Shown here piece by piece: positions 1 through 11,380 of a stretch of DNA of 64,000 nt (its first letter is position 1; each line of letters begins with the position of its first letter). The notes beneath the pieces were generated by a model that saw nothing but the letters and a program-made list of their open reading frames with translations, ran no database searches and was not told the origin of the DNA. Where the stretch lies: positions 62,001 through 126,000 of the forward strand of contig NZ_LYMI01000078.1 in NCBI RefSeq assembly GCF_001660815.1, given 5' to 3'. This DNA comes from Xanthomonas nasturtii (GTDB taxonomy: Bacteria; Pseudomonadota; Gammaproteobacteria; Xanthomonadales; Xanthomonadaceae). The position numbers and the translations under genes were made by a program.

Positions 1-256
1 CGCAGTGGTTGAGCCTGTCTTCATGGCGTACCAGGCATCTGCGCTGACACCGTTCAAACCATTCCTGCAGCACCGTATGGACAAAAAATGTCCTGAATAT
101 TCACCTCTGTGACCGCAGTTATATATTTTGCGCATCACAAACGTTCATTCCTGCATAGCCCAGCCGTTATCCCAGAGAGCGGCGTCGGTATGATCATGAA
201 GTCATGCCTTACGTCACACGCGCAGCAACACTCGCCACGACGTCTGGAAACCAGCC
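1..256. other. Upstream region of the MCP array
   Basis: No gene could be assigned here. The stretch is the leader of the first chemoreceptor gene. It carries the sigma-28-like promoter listed separately and about 87 bases of untranslated sequence before the ATG at 257. If the first 100 bases hold the 3' end of an upstream gene, it is too short to recognise. Confidence 0.5.
144..170 (+). promoter_or_regulatory. Sigma-28-like promoter of MCP1
   Basis: TTCA, 15 bases, then GCCGTTAT. This follows the FliA layout (TAAA-N15-GCCGATAA) and has the same spacing as nine other sites in the window. The -35 half is a weak match. The -10 box is shared with the MCP3, MCP4 and MCP5 promoters. Confidence 0.55.
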
Positions 257-2506
257 ATGAACACATTCTTGCAACGCTACAACGTGGGCCGCCGCCTTGG
301 CGCGGCCTTCAGCATTTTGATCCTGCTGTCCGGCCTGCTGGTCGCCGCAGGCCTGGGAACGATGGCCGAAGCGCGTGCGCAGCTGGACTCCATCGTCAAA
401 GACCGTTTGGTCAAGATTCGGCTCAGCAACAATATGCGCGCGGCCAACTCCGATATTTTCATCGCCATGGGCACGCTGTCCATGGTGACCAGCCAGGAAC
501 TGAACGATCAGGCGTTGGAGACGGTCAAGCAAAAGCGCCAGGCCTACGCGCATGAGCGCAAGGCGCTGGATGCCTTCCCACCCACGCCTTCCGGCCGCAA
601 GCTGCGCGCGCAAATCGATGCGGCGCGCGAGGTTGCCCGAGACCTTAACGACCAGGTCATGGCGCTTGCCATGCAAAACAAGAACGACGAAGCACAAAAG
701 CTGATGGTCGAAAAAGCCCGCCCTGCCATGACCGCCTGGCAGGCCAGGATCGACGAAAACGTCGCATTGCAGGAAAAGCAGACCCAGGCAAGCTATGAGC
801 AAGCGGTCGCCGCGATGAACCGCGGCAAGGCCATGTTGATTGCCGGTGGTGTCGCGGTGCTGGTGATCAGCAGCCTACTGGCAGTTCTCATCACCCGCAG
901 CCTCACCCAGCCGCTGAACCGCGCTACCCGCACAGCCGAATCCATTGCCGCCGGCAACCTGGATAACGACGTGGAGACCCGCGCCAACGACGAAACCGGG
1001 CGTTTGCTCAAGGCGATGCAGAAGATGCAGCTGCAGCTACGCAATTTGCTGGCTGCACAGACCGACATGGCCAAGCGCCACGACGATGGCCAGATCAGCT
1101 TCCGTATCGATGCGGCCGCATTCCCCGGCGACTATGGCCGCATGGCGCACGACACAAATACGCTGGTGGGTTCGCACATCGCACTGAAGATGCGCATGTC
1201 GCAGATCATGGGCCGTTACGCGATTGGCGACCTCTCGGAAGACATGGAAAGACTCCCCGGCGAAAAGGCCGTGATCAGCGACACCATGGCGCAGGTCAAG
1301 GCCAACCTTGGCGCGATGAACAGCGAGATCAAGCAGCTGGCGCAAGCGGCCGCCAACGGCGACTTCAGCGCACGCGGCGATGCCGAGCGCTTCCAGTACG
1401 ACTTCCGGGTGATGGTGGAAAGCCTCAATACGCTGATGTCCACCGCCGACGGTAATCTGCAATCGCTGTCCGGGCTGTTGCAGTCCATCGCCGCCGGCGA
1501 CCTCACCGCGCGCATGAGTGGTGACTTCCGCGGCGTGTTTGCACAGATGCGCGACGATGCCAATGCCACTGCCACGCAGCTGGCCGTAATCGTCAGTGGC
1601 ATCAAGGCCTCGGCGACGTCCATCAAGGGTGCCGCCAGCGAAATCGCCGCCGGCAACCAGGATCTGTCGCAGCGCACAGAACAACAGGCCGCCAACCTGG
1701 AAGAAACCGCTGCATCCATGGAAGAACTCACATCCACCGTCAAGCAAAACGCCGAAAGCGCACGCCAGGCCAACCAGCTCGCCATCGGCGCGGCCGGCGT
1801 CGCGTCGCAGGGCGGCGAGATCGTCAGCAAGGTGGTCGAGACCATGAGCGGGATCGAGGCCTCGTCCAAGAAGATCGCCGACATCATCTCCGTCATCGAC
1901 GGCATCTCGTTCCAGACCAATATCCTGGCCTTGAACGCTGCGGTGGAAGCCGCACGCGCAGGCGAACAAGGCCGCGGATTTGCGGTGGTGGCATCGGAAG
2001 TGCGCACACTCGCCCAGCGCTCGTCGGCTGCGGCCAAGGAGATCAAGAGCCTGATCGACGACTCCGTACAGCGCGTGGCCGACGGCTCGGTGCTGGTGCA
2101 CAGCGCCGGCAAGACCATGGGCGAGATCGTCTCCAGCGTCCAACGCGTCACCGACATCATGGGCGAGATCTCCGCGGCCTCGCAGGAACAGTCGGCCGGC
2201 ATCGAGCAAGTCAACCAGACCGTGACCAGCATGGATGAAACCACCCAGCAGAACGCCGCGCTGGTGGAAGAAGCTACCGCCGCCGCACGCTCGCTGGAAG
2301 AACAGGCCGTGGGCCTGACCGAGGCGGTGGCCGTATTCAAGATCGATGCGGCCTACGCAGCTCCGACCGTGCGCGCCACGCCCTCGCGACCGGTGGTGAG
2401 TTCAGCGCTCAAGGCCAAGGTGCCAGCAGCCGGCCGCACCGCAGCCGCCCAACTGCGCGCGGTGGTCACCGCGCCCAGCAACGACACCAGCTGGCAGGAG
2501 TTCTAA
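257..2506 (+). CDS. Methyl-accepting chemotaxis protein (MCP1)
   Basis: Transmembrane chemoreceptor of 749 residues that would signal to the CheA-CheW complex. A short cytoplasmic N terminus is followed by a membrane helix (about 14-34), a helical periplasmic sensor of the four-helix-bundle type, and a second membrane helix (about 193-213). Five HAMP-like segments follow, marked by a Gly-Asp/Asn/Gln-Leu/Ile/Phe motif with glycines at 233, 278, 324, 368 and 414. The methyl-accepting signalling domain comes next, with a methylation region near 473-491 and the conserved hairpin tip near 545-580. The protein ends in SWQEF, a likely CheR/CheB tether (xWxxF). The ligand is unknown. It is the first of six tandem receptors, each with its own promoter. 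Confidence 0.95.
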   Translation: MNTFLQRYNVGRRLGAAFSILILLSGLLVAAGLGTMAEARAQLDSIVKDRLVKIRLSNNMRAANSDIFIAMGTLSMVTSQELNDQALETVKQKRQAYAHERKALDAFPPTPSGRKLRAQIDAAREVARDLNDQVMALAMQNKNDEAQKLMVEKARPAMTAWQARIDENVALQEKQTQASYEQAVAAMNRGKAMLIAGGVAVLVISSLLAVLITRSLTQPLNRATRTAESIAAGNLDNDVETRANDETGRLLKAMQKMQLQLRNLLAAQTDMAKRHDDGQISFRIDAAAFPGDYGRMAHDTNTLVGSHIALKMRMSQIMGRYAIGDLSEDMERLPGEKAVISDTMAQVKANLGAMNSEIKQLAQAAANGDFSARGDAERFQYDFRVMVESLNTLMSTADGNLQSLSGLLQSIAAGDLTARMSGDFRGVFAQMRDDANATATQLAVIVSGIKASATSIKGAASEIAAGNQDLSQRTEQQAANLEETAASMEELTSTVKQNAESARQANQLAIGAAGVASQGGEIVSKVVETMSGIEASSKKIADIISVIDGISFQTNILALNAAVEAARAGEQGRGFAVVASEVRTLAQRSSAAAKEIKSLIDDSVQRVADGSVLVHSAGKTMGEIVSSVQRVTDIMGEISAASQEQSAGIEQVNQTVTSMDETTQQNAALVEEATAAARSLEEQAVGLTEAVAVFKIDAAYAAPTVRATPSRPVVSSALKAKVPAAGRTAAAQLRAVVTAPSNDTSWQEF

Positions 2507-2531
2507 GCGAACTAAACTGCCTGAACGGTTT

Positions 2532-2553
2532 CGGTCGGCAGCGATGCCGACCG
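2532..2553 (+). terminator. Hairpin after MCP1
   Basis: Perfect 9-bp stem (CGGTCGGCA / TGCCGACCG) with loop GCGA, 26 bases after the MCP1 stop. No T-run follows, so intrinsic termination is uncertain. It lies just upstream of the MCP2 promoter. Confidence 0.4.
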
Positions 2554-2556
2554 GCT

Positions 2557-2583
2557 CAAGGCATAACAGTTATCGGCCGATAG
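2557..2583 (+). promoter_or_regulatory. Sigma-28-like promoter of MCP2
   Basis: CAAG, 15 bases, then GCCGATAG. Read as TCAA the spacer is 16. It ends 26 bases before the ATG at 2610, giving a short leader that contains a GAGAGG ribosome-binding site. Confidence 0.65.
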
Positions 2584-2609
2584 CCTGCGTACGCTTATGA
2601 GAGGCACCG

Positions 2610-5081
2610 ATGACCATTGCTCCTGCGCTGTTGCAGCACACCGCTTCATCCTCCCTGCGTCGCTGGACCAGCCGCTGGGACGATGTGGCCATTGTCAAAA
2701 AACTCGGTGTGATCGGCGTGCTTGCATTGGCTGGCCTGGTGATCCCGGTGCTGCTTTACAGCGGCAAGCTCAATGAAAGCGTCGCCATCAGCAGCAACGA
2801 GTTGCGCAGCTATGCACCGCTTGGGCAGGTGCTGGGCCTGATCACCGACCTGCACGCTGCGCATGTGGGCAGCGGCAGCACTGCCAGCGCTGCGGCGCAA
2901 CGGGCCGAGCGCGATCTCACCCAACTGCTCGCCACCACGGCCAGCATGCCCGGCTTCGAACGTAGCCAGAAAGAATTGCTTGCCCTGCAGCAGCGCCATG
3001 TTGCCGGCGCGGCCGCCGAGGGCTATGCCGCCGTGAGCGAACAGGCGTTCGCCGCGCTCGATGCGCTGCGCGACGACAGCCAGCTGGTCTACACCCCATA
3101 TATCGAGAGCTACCATCTGGTGGTGTCCACGCTGATCTACAGCCCCGACGCCACCGAATCGCTGACCCGCCTGGATGCCGCCAGCGACCCGTCGCAGGCT
3201 GGCGAAAGACGCGCCGTGCTGCGCGAGCAACTCAATCAGCTTGCGCGAAACCATGTACGTTTCCGGCATGAGCTGGACAAGGCGATGGGCCTGCTGGAAC
3301 AGCCCGATCCGGCCCTGGCCGATGCCGCCAGGACCGAAGCCACCCAAGCAAGCGCGGCCCTGGCCGCCCTCGCCACCGCGCTGGAAGGCAGCGATACCCA
3401 GGCAGACACGCAATGGAACGCCGCGCTCGATGCGCTTGGCCAGACCCTGCAGGCGCTCAGCGACGTCTCGTTGCAGGCGCTGCAGCGGCAATCCCAACGT
3501 CACCTGGTGGATGCACGCAACGCGATGTGGGAAGCCATCGCCGGCCTGTCGCTGCTGGCACTGCTGATCGCCACGCTGGGTTGGTACACCTTGTCGCGGC
3601 TGACCCGTAATGTACGCCGCGCCGCCGCGGTGGCAGCCAATATCGCGCAGGGCCAGCTGGACGATCATGTGGTCGCCGCCAGCCGCGACGAGACCGGGCA
3701 ATTGCTCGGCACCATGCGCCGGATGCAGGAACAACTGCAGCGGGTGCTGAGCGCGCAAAGCGAGATGGCGCAGCGGCACGAGGCTGGCCAGCTCAGCTAC
3801 CGCATGCCGGCAGACAGCTTTCCCGGTGCCTACGCCATCATGGTGCGCGACACCAACGCGCTGGTCGGCTCGCACATCGCAGTGAAAATGAAACTCGCAC
3901 AGATCATGTCGCGTTATGCCATCGGCGACCTGAGCCAGGACATGGACCGACTGCCCGGCGAAAAGGCCGTGCTCACCGACACCATGGATACCGTCAAGGC
4001 CAACCTGTCGGCGATGAACAGCGAGATCAAGCTGCTCGCGCAGGCCGCCGCCAACGGCGATTTCAGCGTGCGCGGCGATGCGCAGCGCTTCCAGCACGAC
4101 TTCCGCGCGATGGTGGACAGCCTGAATCAGCTGATGTCCACCGCCGACGCCAACCTGCAGGCGCTTTCCACGGTGTTGCAGGCGATTGCGGCCGGCGATC
4201 TCACCACCCGCATGCACGGCGATTTCCACGGCGTGTTCGCGCGCATGCGCGACGACGCCAATGCCACCGTCACCCAGCTGGCTGACATCGTCGGGCGTAT
4301 CCAGCAGTCCACCGATGCCATCAACGATGCCGCCGGCGAGATTGCGACCGGCAATCAGGATCTGTCGCAGCGCACCGAGCAACAGGCCGCCAACCTGGAA
4401 GAAACCGCCGCCTCGATGGAGGAACTCACCGCCACCGTGCGCAACAACGCCGAGCATGCGCGCCGTGCGAACCAACTGGTGGTCGGTGCGGCCACGGTGG
4501 CCTCGCAAGGCGGTGCGGTGGTCGGTGAGGTCGTGGGCACCATGGCCGGCATCCAGGCTGCGTCAAAGAAGATCGCCGACATCATCAGCGTCATCGATGG
4601 CATCGCGTTCCAGACCAACATCCTGGCCTTGAACGCGGCAGTGGAAGCCGCGCGCGCAGGCGAGCAAGGCCGCGGCTTTGCAGTAGTGGCCAGTGAAGTG
4701 CGCACGCTGGCGCAGCGCTCGGCCGGTGCGGCGAAAGAGATCAAGCAGCTGATCGACGATTCGGTCAGCCGGGTCGAGCATGGCAACCAACTGGTCGGCC
4801 AGGCCGGTCGCACCATGCAGGACATCGTCGATTCGGTGCAGGACGTCACCACCATCATGCACGAGATCAGCGAGGCCTCGCAGCAGCAGTCGCAAGGCAT
4901 CGAACAGGTGGGCCAAACCATCGCGCAGATGGACCAGGCCACCCAGCAGAACGCCGCGCTGGTGGAAGAAGCCACCGCCGCCGCCCGCGCGATGGAAGAA
5001 CAGGCGCAGCAGTTACGTAATGCGGTATCGGTGTTCCAGTTGCAGGTTGCGGTGTCGCCCCGCCTTGATCGTGCAGCCTGA
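2610..5081 (+). CDS. Methyl-accepting chemotaxis protein with a large sensor (MCP2)
   Basis: Chemoreceptor of 823 residues. The first membrane helix is near 31-50. The periplasmic part is larger than in the neighbouring receptors (about 260 residues, mostly helical, Ala/Leu-rich), and the second membrane helix is near 308-330. The cytoplasmic part resembles MCP1: repeated HAMP-like segments, then the methyl-accepting domain with the intact tip [20 protein letters not shown]. It ends in SPRLDRAA and lacks the WxxF tether found on its neighbours, so its methylation probably depends on other receptors in the array. The GAGAGG ribosome-binding site supports the start. The unrelated sensor suggests a different stimulus. 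Confidence 0.94.
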   Translation: MTIAPALLQHTASSSLRRWTSRWDDVAIVKKLGVIGVLALAGLVIPVLLYSGKLNESVAISSNELRSYAPLGQVLGLITDLHAAHVGSGSTASAAAQRAERDLTQLLATTASMPGFERSQKELLALQQRHVAGAAAEGYAAVSEQAFAALDALRDDSQLVYTPYIESYHLVVSTLIYSPDATESLTRLDAASDPSQAGERRAVLREQLNQLARNHVRFRHELDKAMGLLEQPDPALADAARTEATQASAALAALATALEGSDTQADTQWNAALDALGQTLQALSDVSLQALQRQSQRHLVDARNAMWEAIAGLSLLALLIATLGWYTLSRLTRNVRRAAAVAANIAQGQLDDHVVAASRDETGQLLGTMRRMQEQLQRVLSAQSEMAQRHEAGQLSYRMPADSFPGAYAIMVRDTNALVGSHIAVKMKLAQIMSRYAIGDLSQDMDRLPGEKAVLTDTMDTVKANLSAMNSEIKLLAQAAANGDFSVRGDAQRFQHDFRAMVDSLNQLMSTADANLQALSTVLQAIAAGDLTTRMHGDFHGVFARMRDDANATVTQLADIVGRIQQSTDAINDAAGEIATGNQDLSQRTEQQAANLEETAASMEELTATVRNNAEHARRANQLVVGAATVASQGGAVVGEVVGTMAGIQAASKKIADIISVIDGIAFQTNILALNAAVEAARAGEQGRGFAVVASEVRTLAQRSAGAAKEIKQLIDDSVSRVEHGNQLVGQAGRTMQDIVDSVQDVTTIMHEISEASQQQSQGIEQVGQTIAQMDQATQQNAALVEEATAAARAMEEQAQQLRNAVSVFQLQVAVSPRLDRAA

Positions 5082-5722
5082 GGGCCGCCGGGCGCGCTGA
5101 CCGCCCCGCATGCGGCACGCCGCAGACGGCCGGTGATGGGGCCGGCGACCTGATCGCCTGTCGATGGGACACCCCCACCACCGCAGTTGTGTCGCTGCCC
5201 TGCCAGGACGACCGGTGGTGCTGCCCTGAGGGCACTGCGGCAACCGCGATGCCGCCTTCCGACCTTGGACGCGCCGTCATCCGCGCGTCCTGATATGCGT
5301 CATGAGCGAACGCGGCATCGCGCCGATTCGCTTCCCAAAGCCGGTGCACTTACCCGGCAAACCACCTGCCTGCATGCTGCCGTCACGCTTCAGCCCGTGA
5401 TCGAGCAGTGAATTGGCACCGCACCATCGCGTGCTGATGGCGCTCCCATGAGGGGGGTTTCGGGTCGTTCGTGCACATCAGCATCATCTTGGTGACGGCC
5501 ACCCATACGCGGCTGGCCAGGCCAGTTCAGCCACTGCCATCCGCGCCGTTACCGTACACAAGCATGCAGACCTGCCTTGCAATCGAGCGCAGCGTGACAA
5601 CCACTCACGCGCAGCGATGGATCGGCCGGATGCATGCCCGCCCCGGCAGCGCTTGGCGTATGGATTACGCGACCCTGCCGATGCGCATTTCCCCTTCCTG
5701 CCCATCGCCTCCGAGACTCAAC
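5082..5722. other. 641-base gap between MCP2 and MCP3
   Basis: No convincing gene. An open frame runs into MCP3 from 5471, but that extension lacks the receptor signature and overlaps the promoter at 5526-5552. It is therefore treated as leader. Confidence 0.6.
5526..5552 (+). promoter_or_regulatory. Sigma-28-like promoter of MCP3
   Basis: TTCA, 15 bases, then GCCGTTAC. It has the same geometry and -35 as the MCP1 promoter. It lies about 170 bases before the chosen ATG at 5723, the longest leader of the set. Confidence 0.5.
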
Positions 5723-7984
5723 ATGATCGCTCTTCTTCAACGGTACAATGTCGGCAAGCGCCTGACCTTCGCGTTCGGCACGCTGATCCTGCTGTCGTGC
5801 GCACTGGTGGCTGCCGGTCTTTACACGCTAGCGCAAGCGCGTCAGAGCCTGGATACGCTCACCAATCGCAACATGGTCATCGTCCAGCATCTGCAAGAGA
5901 TGAATGACGCCGTCTCGGTGATCGCCTTGCAGCTACGCAATCTCGTGCTGCCGACCACCGCTGAAGAGAATCGTCGCTTCGCCACCTTCATCGAAGAACA
6001 GCGCAGCATCTACGACAAAGCGCGCGAGCAGCTTTACGTCTTCCCGGCGACACAGACAGGGCAGGCCATGCGCGACAAGATCGATCAGAACAACAAGATC
6101 GCCAGTGCGCTCAACCGCCAGGTCATCGATCTAGGGCTTGCAGGCAAAGCCGATGAGGCACTGCCATTGCTGCTGCAGCGTGCGGCGCCGGCCACGCAGG
6201 TGTGGCAGGGTGCGCTGCTGGAATACAAGGCGCTGCAGAGCCAGCGCGCGCAGGAAGCCAACGATGTAGCCACCACGGCGATGGCACGCGGCCGCGTGAT
6301 GTTGATCAGTGGCGGCCTGGCGGTTGTGTTCATCAGTGGCCTGCTGGGTTGGGCCATCACCCGCAGCCTGGTGCGCCCGCTGTCGCAGGCCACCCGTGCC
6401 GCCGAAGCCATTGCCAGCGGCAATCTCGACAACGACGTGCGCACCACCAGCAACGACGAAACCGGCCGCCTGCTGCAGGCGATGGACAAGATGCAGGACC
6501 AGGTACGCAACCTGATCAGCGCGCAGCTGGACATGGCCAAGCGCCACGATGCAGGCCAGATCAGCTTCCGCATGGATGCCGCTGGGTTCCCCGGCGACTT
6601 CGGTCGCATGGCCGAAGACACCAACGAGCTGGTTGCCGCGCACATCAAGGTCGAGATGCAGACCATCCACCTGGTGGAGCGTTACGCCATCGGTGATCTG
6701 AGCGAAGACATGCCGCAATTGCCAGGCGAAAAAGCCGCGATCACCACGGCGATGAACCAGGTCAAGCACAACCTGTCCACGATGAATCACGAGATCAAGC
6801 ACCTTGCCCAGGCCGCAGCCAACGGCGACTTCACCGCGCGTGGCAATGCCGAGCAGTTCCAGTTCGATTTCCGCATCATGGTGGAAAGCCTCAACCACCT
6901 GATGGCCACTGCCGACGGCAACCTGCAGTCGTTGTCCGGCTTGCTGCAGTCGATCGCCGCCGGCGACCTCACCGCACGCATGACCGGCCAGTATCAGGGC
7001 GTGTTTGCCCAGATGCGCGACGACGCCAATGCCACTGCTGAGCAGCTCGCCAACATCGTGGGCCGGATCCAGGAAGCCGCCGGCGCGATCGGCCTGGCCT
7101 CCGGCGAAATCGCCACCGGTAATCAGGATCTGTCGCAGCGCACCGAACAACAGGCCGCCAATCTCGAAGAAACCGCCGCCTCGATGGAAGAGCTCACCTC
7201 CACCGTCAAGCAGAATGCCGAACATGCAAGCCAGGCCAACCAGCTCGCCATCGGCGCCGCGGCAGTGGCTTCGCAAGGCGGCGCTGTGGTGGCAAATGTG
7301 GTCACCACCATGGCCGACATCCAGGGCTCGTCGAAGAAGATTGCCGAGATCATCAGCGTCATCGACGGCATCGCCTTCCAGACCAATATCCTTGCGTTGA
7401 ATGCTGCGGTGGAAGCGGCCCGTGCCGGCGAACAAGGCCGCGGATTCGCCGTGGTCGCCTCGGAAGTGCGCACCCTGGCGCAGCGGTCGGCCAGTGCTGC
7501 CAAAGAGATCAAGCACCTGATCGACGACTCGGTCAGCAAGGTTACCCAGGGGGCCACCCTGGTCGACCAGGCCGGCACCACCATGGCCGAGATCGTCGCC
7601 AGCGTGCAGCGCGTCACCAACATCATGGGCGAGATTTCTTCCGCCTCGCAGGAGCAATATGCCGGCATCGAACAGGTCAACCAGACCGTGACCCAGATGG
7701 ACGAAACCACCCAGCAAAACGCCGCACTGGTTGAAGAAGCCACCGCCGCCGCCCGTGCGATGGAAGAACAGGCGCAGCAACTCACCGAAGCCGTGGCAGT
7801 GTTCAAGGTGGCCGCACACGCACCGGTAGCGCGTCAGTTGTCGGCCATTGCCAGTGCAACGGCCAATGCCCGCTTCGCGCCGCGTCCGGCGGCACGCGCT
7901 ACCTCGGCAGCCGTCTCGCTGCGTCGCAGCGCTGCGGGCACCACCACAGCGGCCGCCGATCTGGGCGATTGGCAGGAGTTCTAA
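5723..7984 (+). CDS. Methyl-accepting chemotaxis protein (MCP3)
   Basis: Chemoreceptor of 753 residues. The ATG at 5723 was chosen because it starts the shared N-terminal signature ([14 protein letters not shown]) just before the first membrane helix. An in-frame extension of 84 residues has no counterpart in the paralogs. It has a helical periplasmic sensor, a second membrane helix near 190-212, five HAMP-like segments at a period of about 45 residues, and the methyl-accepting domain with an intact tip. It ends in DWQEF, a likely CheR/CheB tether. The periplasmic part resembles those of MCP4 and MCP5 (LRN-VLPTT-type stretch), suggesting related ligands. Confidence 0.94.
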   Translation: MIALLQRYNVGKRLTFAFGTLILLSCALVAAGLYTLAQARQSLDTLTNRNMVIVQHLQEMNDAVSVIALQLRNLVLPTTAEENRRFATFIEEQRSIYDKAREQLYVFPATQTGQAMRDKIDQNNKIASALNRQVIDLGLAGKADEALPLLLQRAAPATQVWQGALLEYKALQSQRAQEANDVATTAMARGRVMLISGGLAVVFISGLLGWAITRSLVRPLSQATRAAEAIASGNLDNDVRTTSNDETGRLLQAMDKMQDQVRNLISAQLDMAKRHDAGQISFRMDAAGFPGDFGRMAEDTNELVAAHIKVEMQTIHLVERYAIGDLSEDMPQLPGEKAAITTAMNQVKHNLSTMNHEIKHLAQAAANGDFTARGNAEQFQFDFRIMVESLNHLMATADGNLQSLSGLLQSIAAGDLTARMTGQYQGVFAQMRDDANATAEQLANIVGRIQEAAGAIGLASGEIATGNQDLSQRTEQQAANLEETAASMEELTSTVKQNAEHASQANQLAIGAAAVASQGGAVVANVVTTMADIQGSSKKIAEIISVIDGIAFQTNILALNAAVEAARAGEQGRGFAVVASEVRTLAQRSASAAKEIKHLIDDSVSKVTQGATLVDQAGTTMAEIVASVQRVTNIMGEISSASQEQYAGIEQVNQTVTQMDETTQQNAALVEEATAAARAMEEQAQQLTEAVAVFKVAAHAPVARQLSAIASATANARFAPRPAARATSAAVSLRRSAAGTTTAAADLGDWQEF

Positions 7985-8606
7985 GCGCAGCTCAAGCGTT
8001 GAAAGCACGACAGGCCGTCGCGCACGGCCGTCGTGTCGATGCACAACGCAACGTGCGGTGCCAAATCGGTGGTGGAATCCGCATCTGGCGCTACACGTCA
8101 TCGTCCCTAGGTGCAGATGGGATACGAAACAAAAGCGTGCACGAGAGTATCTGTCACACGCATCACCGGCCTCCGCCGTCCGATGGCAGGCGCAGGTGAA
8201 ACGTCGCCTGCCCTCGGTCGGCGGCCACATCTGCCGCCAGATAGGTTTCACCACTGCAAGGCTGTCTCACCGCGGCATCGGGCCAGCGTTGTATGCGTGT
8301 GAGCTGTGCGGCGCACGTGAAATGCAACAAACGCTCGCAACTTTCCGCAGCACGCCAATTTACAAAAAATCACGTATTTCAACGGCTGGATCGCAGAATT
8401 GCGCACAGTGGCACCGGATATGCACCAGCCATCCACACGCGGCCATCATCTGCCTGAGACCCGGCTTTACCAAGCAGGCCGAGCCGACTTAATTGATCGC
8501 AACCAGCGCCGTTATCAGTGGGCGTGCCGACAGGCGACACGAGCGCAGCGCGCCTGGCTGGCCTGTCGGCGTAACCGCCTCCCACCGTTTCGAGTCGAGC
8601 GATTCC
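7985..8606. other. 622-base gap between MCP3 and MCP4
   Basis: No gene recognised. An imperfect GC-rich hairpin lies at about 8008-8038, shortly after the MCP3 stop, and could help end transcription. The MCP4 promoter lies near the right end. The remainder is unassigned. Confidence 0.5.
8489..8515 (+). promoter_or_regulatory. Sigma-28-like promoter of MCP4
   Basis: TTAA, 15 bases, then GCCGTTAT, 91 bases before the ATG at 8607. Because it overlaps the in-frame extension that begins at 8493, it argues for the downstream start. Confidence 0.6.
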
Positions 8607-10841
8607 ATGACCTCTCTTTTGCTGCGTTTCAACGTCGGGCCGCGATTGGCTGCCGCCTTCACCGTGCTGATCCTGCTCTCCGGCTTCATCGCCATCATCG
8701 GCTATCGCGGGCTGAGTTCGGCACGCGCACTGGTCGAGGATCTTGTACGTCAGAACATGACCAAGATCCGCCTCTCCAACGACATGATGAATGCCAATTA
8801 CGTCATCGCCTCGGAGTTGCGCAATGTCGTGCTGCCAACCAGCAACGAAGACAACCTGAAATTCGTCGCATCCATCAAGCAGGCGCGCGTCGACTATGCC
8901 AAGGCACGCGACGCGCTCTATGCCATGCCGTCTTCGTCGCAGGGCCAGGACATCCGCGAAGAGATCGACCGCCTCACTCCGCAAGTGCGCGATTTGAACA
9001 ACAAGGTCATCGACCTGGTGACGTCAGGCCGCAGCGACGAGGCATTGCCGCTGCTGCTCACCCAGGCAGCGCCCGCGCTGCAGCAGTGGCAGGACAAGAT
9101 CGGCGAGAACATCACACTGCAGGACAAGCTCGCTGCCGAAGCGGCAGAGCTGGCGCTGCAGTCGATGGCCGATTCGCGCAAGTTGCTGGTCGGCGGTTCG
9201 CTGCTGGTGGTGCTGTTGAGCGGCACCTTGGGCTTGCTGATCACCCGCAGCCTCACCCGGCCGCTGAGCCGTGCCACCCGCGCCGCCGAAGCGATTGCCG
9301 AGGGCAAGCTCGATAACGCCGTGCATAGCGAGGCCAGCGACGAAACCGGTCGCCTGCTGCAGGCCATGGACAAGATGCAGTCGCAGGTGCGCAACCTGAT
9401 CACCGCCCAGCTGGACATGACCAAGCACCACGATGCCGGCAAGGTGAGCTTCCGCATGGATGCCGGCGCTTTCCCGGGCGATTACGGCCGCATGGCCGGC
9501 GACACCAACGCGCTGGTCGACAGCCACATCCAGGTCACTGCGCGCCTGGCGCAGATCATGGGCCGCTATGCGATTGGCGACCTCAGCGAGGACATGGACG
9601 CCCTGCCCGGCGAACAAGCCAAACTCACCGAGACCATGGCGCAGGTCAAACGCAATCTGGCAGCGATGAATCAGCAGATCAAGCAGCTGGCCCAGGCCGC
9701 AGCGGCTGGCGACTTCAGCGCACGCGGCGATGCGGCGCAGTTCCAGTACGACTTCCGCATCATGGTCGAAAGCCTCAACACCTTGATGGCCACTGCCGAT
9801 GGCAGCCTGCAATCGCTGTCGGGCATGTTGCAGGCCATTGCAGCGGGCGATCTGACCGCACGCATGGACGGCGATTTCAAAGGCGTGTTTGCACAGATGC
9901 GCAACGACGCCAACGCCACCGCCAGCCAGCTGGCCGGCATCGTCGGGCGCATTCAAACCTCGGCAGTCTCGATCAATACGGCTGCCACCGAAATTGCCGC
10001 CGGCAACAACGACCTGTCGCAGCGCACCGAACAACAGGCCGCCAACCTGGAGGAGACTGCCGCCTCGATGGAAGAGCTCACCTCCACCGTCAAGCAGAAT
10101 GCCGAGGGCGCACGGCAGGCCAATCAGCTGGCCATCGGCGCGGCCAGCGTGGCTTCGCAAGGCGGCGAAGTGGTCGGCAAGGTGGTCGACACCATGGCCG
10201 GCATCCAGGCGTCCTCGAAGAAAATTGCAGACATCATCAGCGTCATCGACGGCATCGCCTTCCAGACCAATATCCTGGCCTTGAACGCCGCTGTGGAATC
10301 CGCGCGTGCCGGCGAACAAGGCCGCGGCTTTGCGGTGGTGGCCTCGGAAGTACGCACGCTGGCACAGCGTTCGTCTGCCGCCGCCAAGGAGATCAAGGAC
10401 CTGATCGGCGACTCGGTGCAGCGCGTGGCCGACGGCTCGCAGCTGGTAGACCATGCAGGCCGCACCATGGCTGAAATCGTCTCCTCGGTGCAGCGCGTCA
10501 CCGACATCATGAGCGAGATTTCCGCCGCCTCGCAGGAACAATCTGCCGGCATCGAGCAGGTCAATCTCACCGTCACCCAGATGGATGAGGCCACCCAACA
10601 AAACGCCGCATTGGTGGAAGAAGCCACCGCCGCAGCACGCGCAATGGAAGAACAGGCCCAGCAGCTCACCGAAGCGGTGGCCGTGTTCAAGCTGGACGAC
10701 GACACCCACGCTGCACGCCTCATCACCCGCCAAACCGTCAAACCTGCAGCGCCGTCACATCTGCGGCATCTGCGCAGCAGCGGGCGAGCGCCAGCGCCCG
10801 CCCTCGCCACCACAGGCAGCGAGGATTGGCGCGAATTCTGA
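8607..10841 (+). CDS. Methyl-accepting chemotaxis protein (MCP4)
   Basis: Chemoreceptor of 744 residues. The start at 8607 ([14 protein letters not shown]) matches the paralogs. The layout is the same as MCP1, MCP3 and MCP5: two membrane helices around a helical periplasmic sensor, five HAMP-like segments, and a methyl-accepting domain. It ends in DWREF, a variant of the WxxF tether. In the conserved tip it reads AVESARAG where the six other receptors here read AVEAARAG. The first HAMP region is nearly identical to that of MCP5, including at the DNA level, suggesting recent exchange between the copies. Confidence 0.94.
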   Translation: MTSLLLRFNVGPRLAAAFTVLILLSGFIAIIGYRGLSSARALVEDLVRQNMTKIRLSNDMMNANYVIASELRNVVLPTSNEDNLKFVASIKQARVDYAKARDALYAMPSSSQGQDIREEIDRLTPQVRDLNNKVIDLVTSGRSDEALPLLLTQAAPALQQWQDKIGENITLQDKLAAEAAELALQSMADSRKLLVGGSLLVVLLSGTLGLLITRSLTRPLSRATRAAEAIAEGKLDNAVHSEASDETGRLLQAMDKMQSQVRNLITAQLDMTKHHDAGKVSFRMDAGAFPGDYGRMAGDTNALVDSHIQVTARLAQIMGRYAIGDLSEDMDALPGEQAKLTETMAQVKRNLAAMNQQIKQLAQAAAAGDFSARGDAAQFQYDFRIMVESLNTLMATADGSLQSLSGMLQAIAAGDLTARMDGDFKGVFAQMRNDANATASQLAGIVGRIQTSAVSINTAATEIAAGNNDLSQRTEQQAANLEETAASMEELTSTVKQNAEGARQANQLAIGAASVASQGGEVVGKVVDTMAGIQASSKKIADIISVIDGIAFQTNILALNAAVESARAGEQGRGFAVVASEVRTLAQRSSAAAKEIKDLIGDSVQRVADGSQLVDHAGRTMAEIVSSVQRVTDIMSEISAASQEQSAGIEQVNLTVTQMDEATQQNAALVEEATAAARAMEEQAQQLTEAVAVFKLDDDTHAARLITRQTVKPAAPSHLRHLRSSGRAPAPALATTGSEDWREF

Positions 10842-11380
10842 GCCAGTGCCACCGGAGCAACGGCTTCGGTCTTGTTCTCCCCAAACGGCCGGCCCGGCAC
10901 TCCCAGGTCGGCCGTGCGCGTTTACGGAGAACGCCGCGCACGATCTCTCCTTCATGGGATGGCTGTCTGCGCTGTCGATGCGCTGCGGCGGAACGCAACG
11001 CTCTATGCCGAACAGCCCATCTCGGCGCAGCCGCATCGCGCGCGTGCCAAACCATCCGGGCATCCGGGCATCCGGGACAGCACATACCTGCGTGAAATCC
11101 TTCTTCACATCCAGCTGCGATCAGAGCAGTGTTTTGGCCTGGAAAGACAAATTCCGACAGGGCATCAAGGGTCTCTCCCGACAGCCGACCACCAATTCCC
11201 TACGTGGTCTACACATGGCCATCACGTAGCTGATCCGTGGATTTAACCGCTCAAACCGCGCACATCAATGCTCTCACGACCCGGCCGTTACTGGATCACG
11301 CAAGGCAGCAGTTCCCCGCAGCGCTCCAGCGTACGTGTGCAGCTCCTGCTGCTTCGCCCACCCATTGCTCAGGCCATTCC
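10842..11380. other. 539-base gap between MCP4 and MCP5
   Basis: No gene recognised. It contains three tandem copies of an 8-bp unit (ATCCGGGC, the last ending in A) at 11054-11077 and the MCP5 promoter at 11265-11291. The remainder is unassigned. Confidence 0.5.
11265..11291 (+). promoter_or_regulatory. Sigma-28-like promoter of MCP5
   Basis: TCAA, 15 bases, then GCCGTTAC, 89 bases before the ATG at 11381. Confidence 0.6.

Noticed and set aside
5471-5722. N-terminal extension of MCP3, and similar extensions of MCP4, MCP5 and MCP6
   Set aside because: The extensions have no counterpart among the paralogs. For MCP3, MCP4 and MCP5 they also overlap the predicted promoters.
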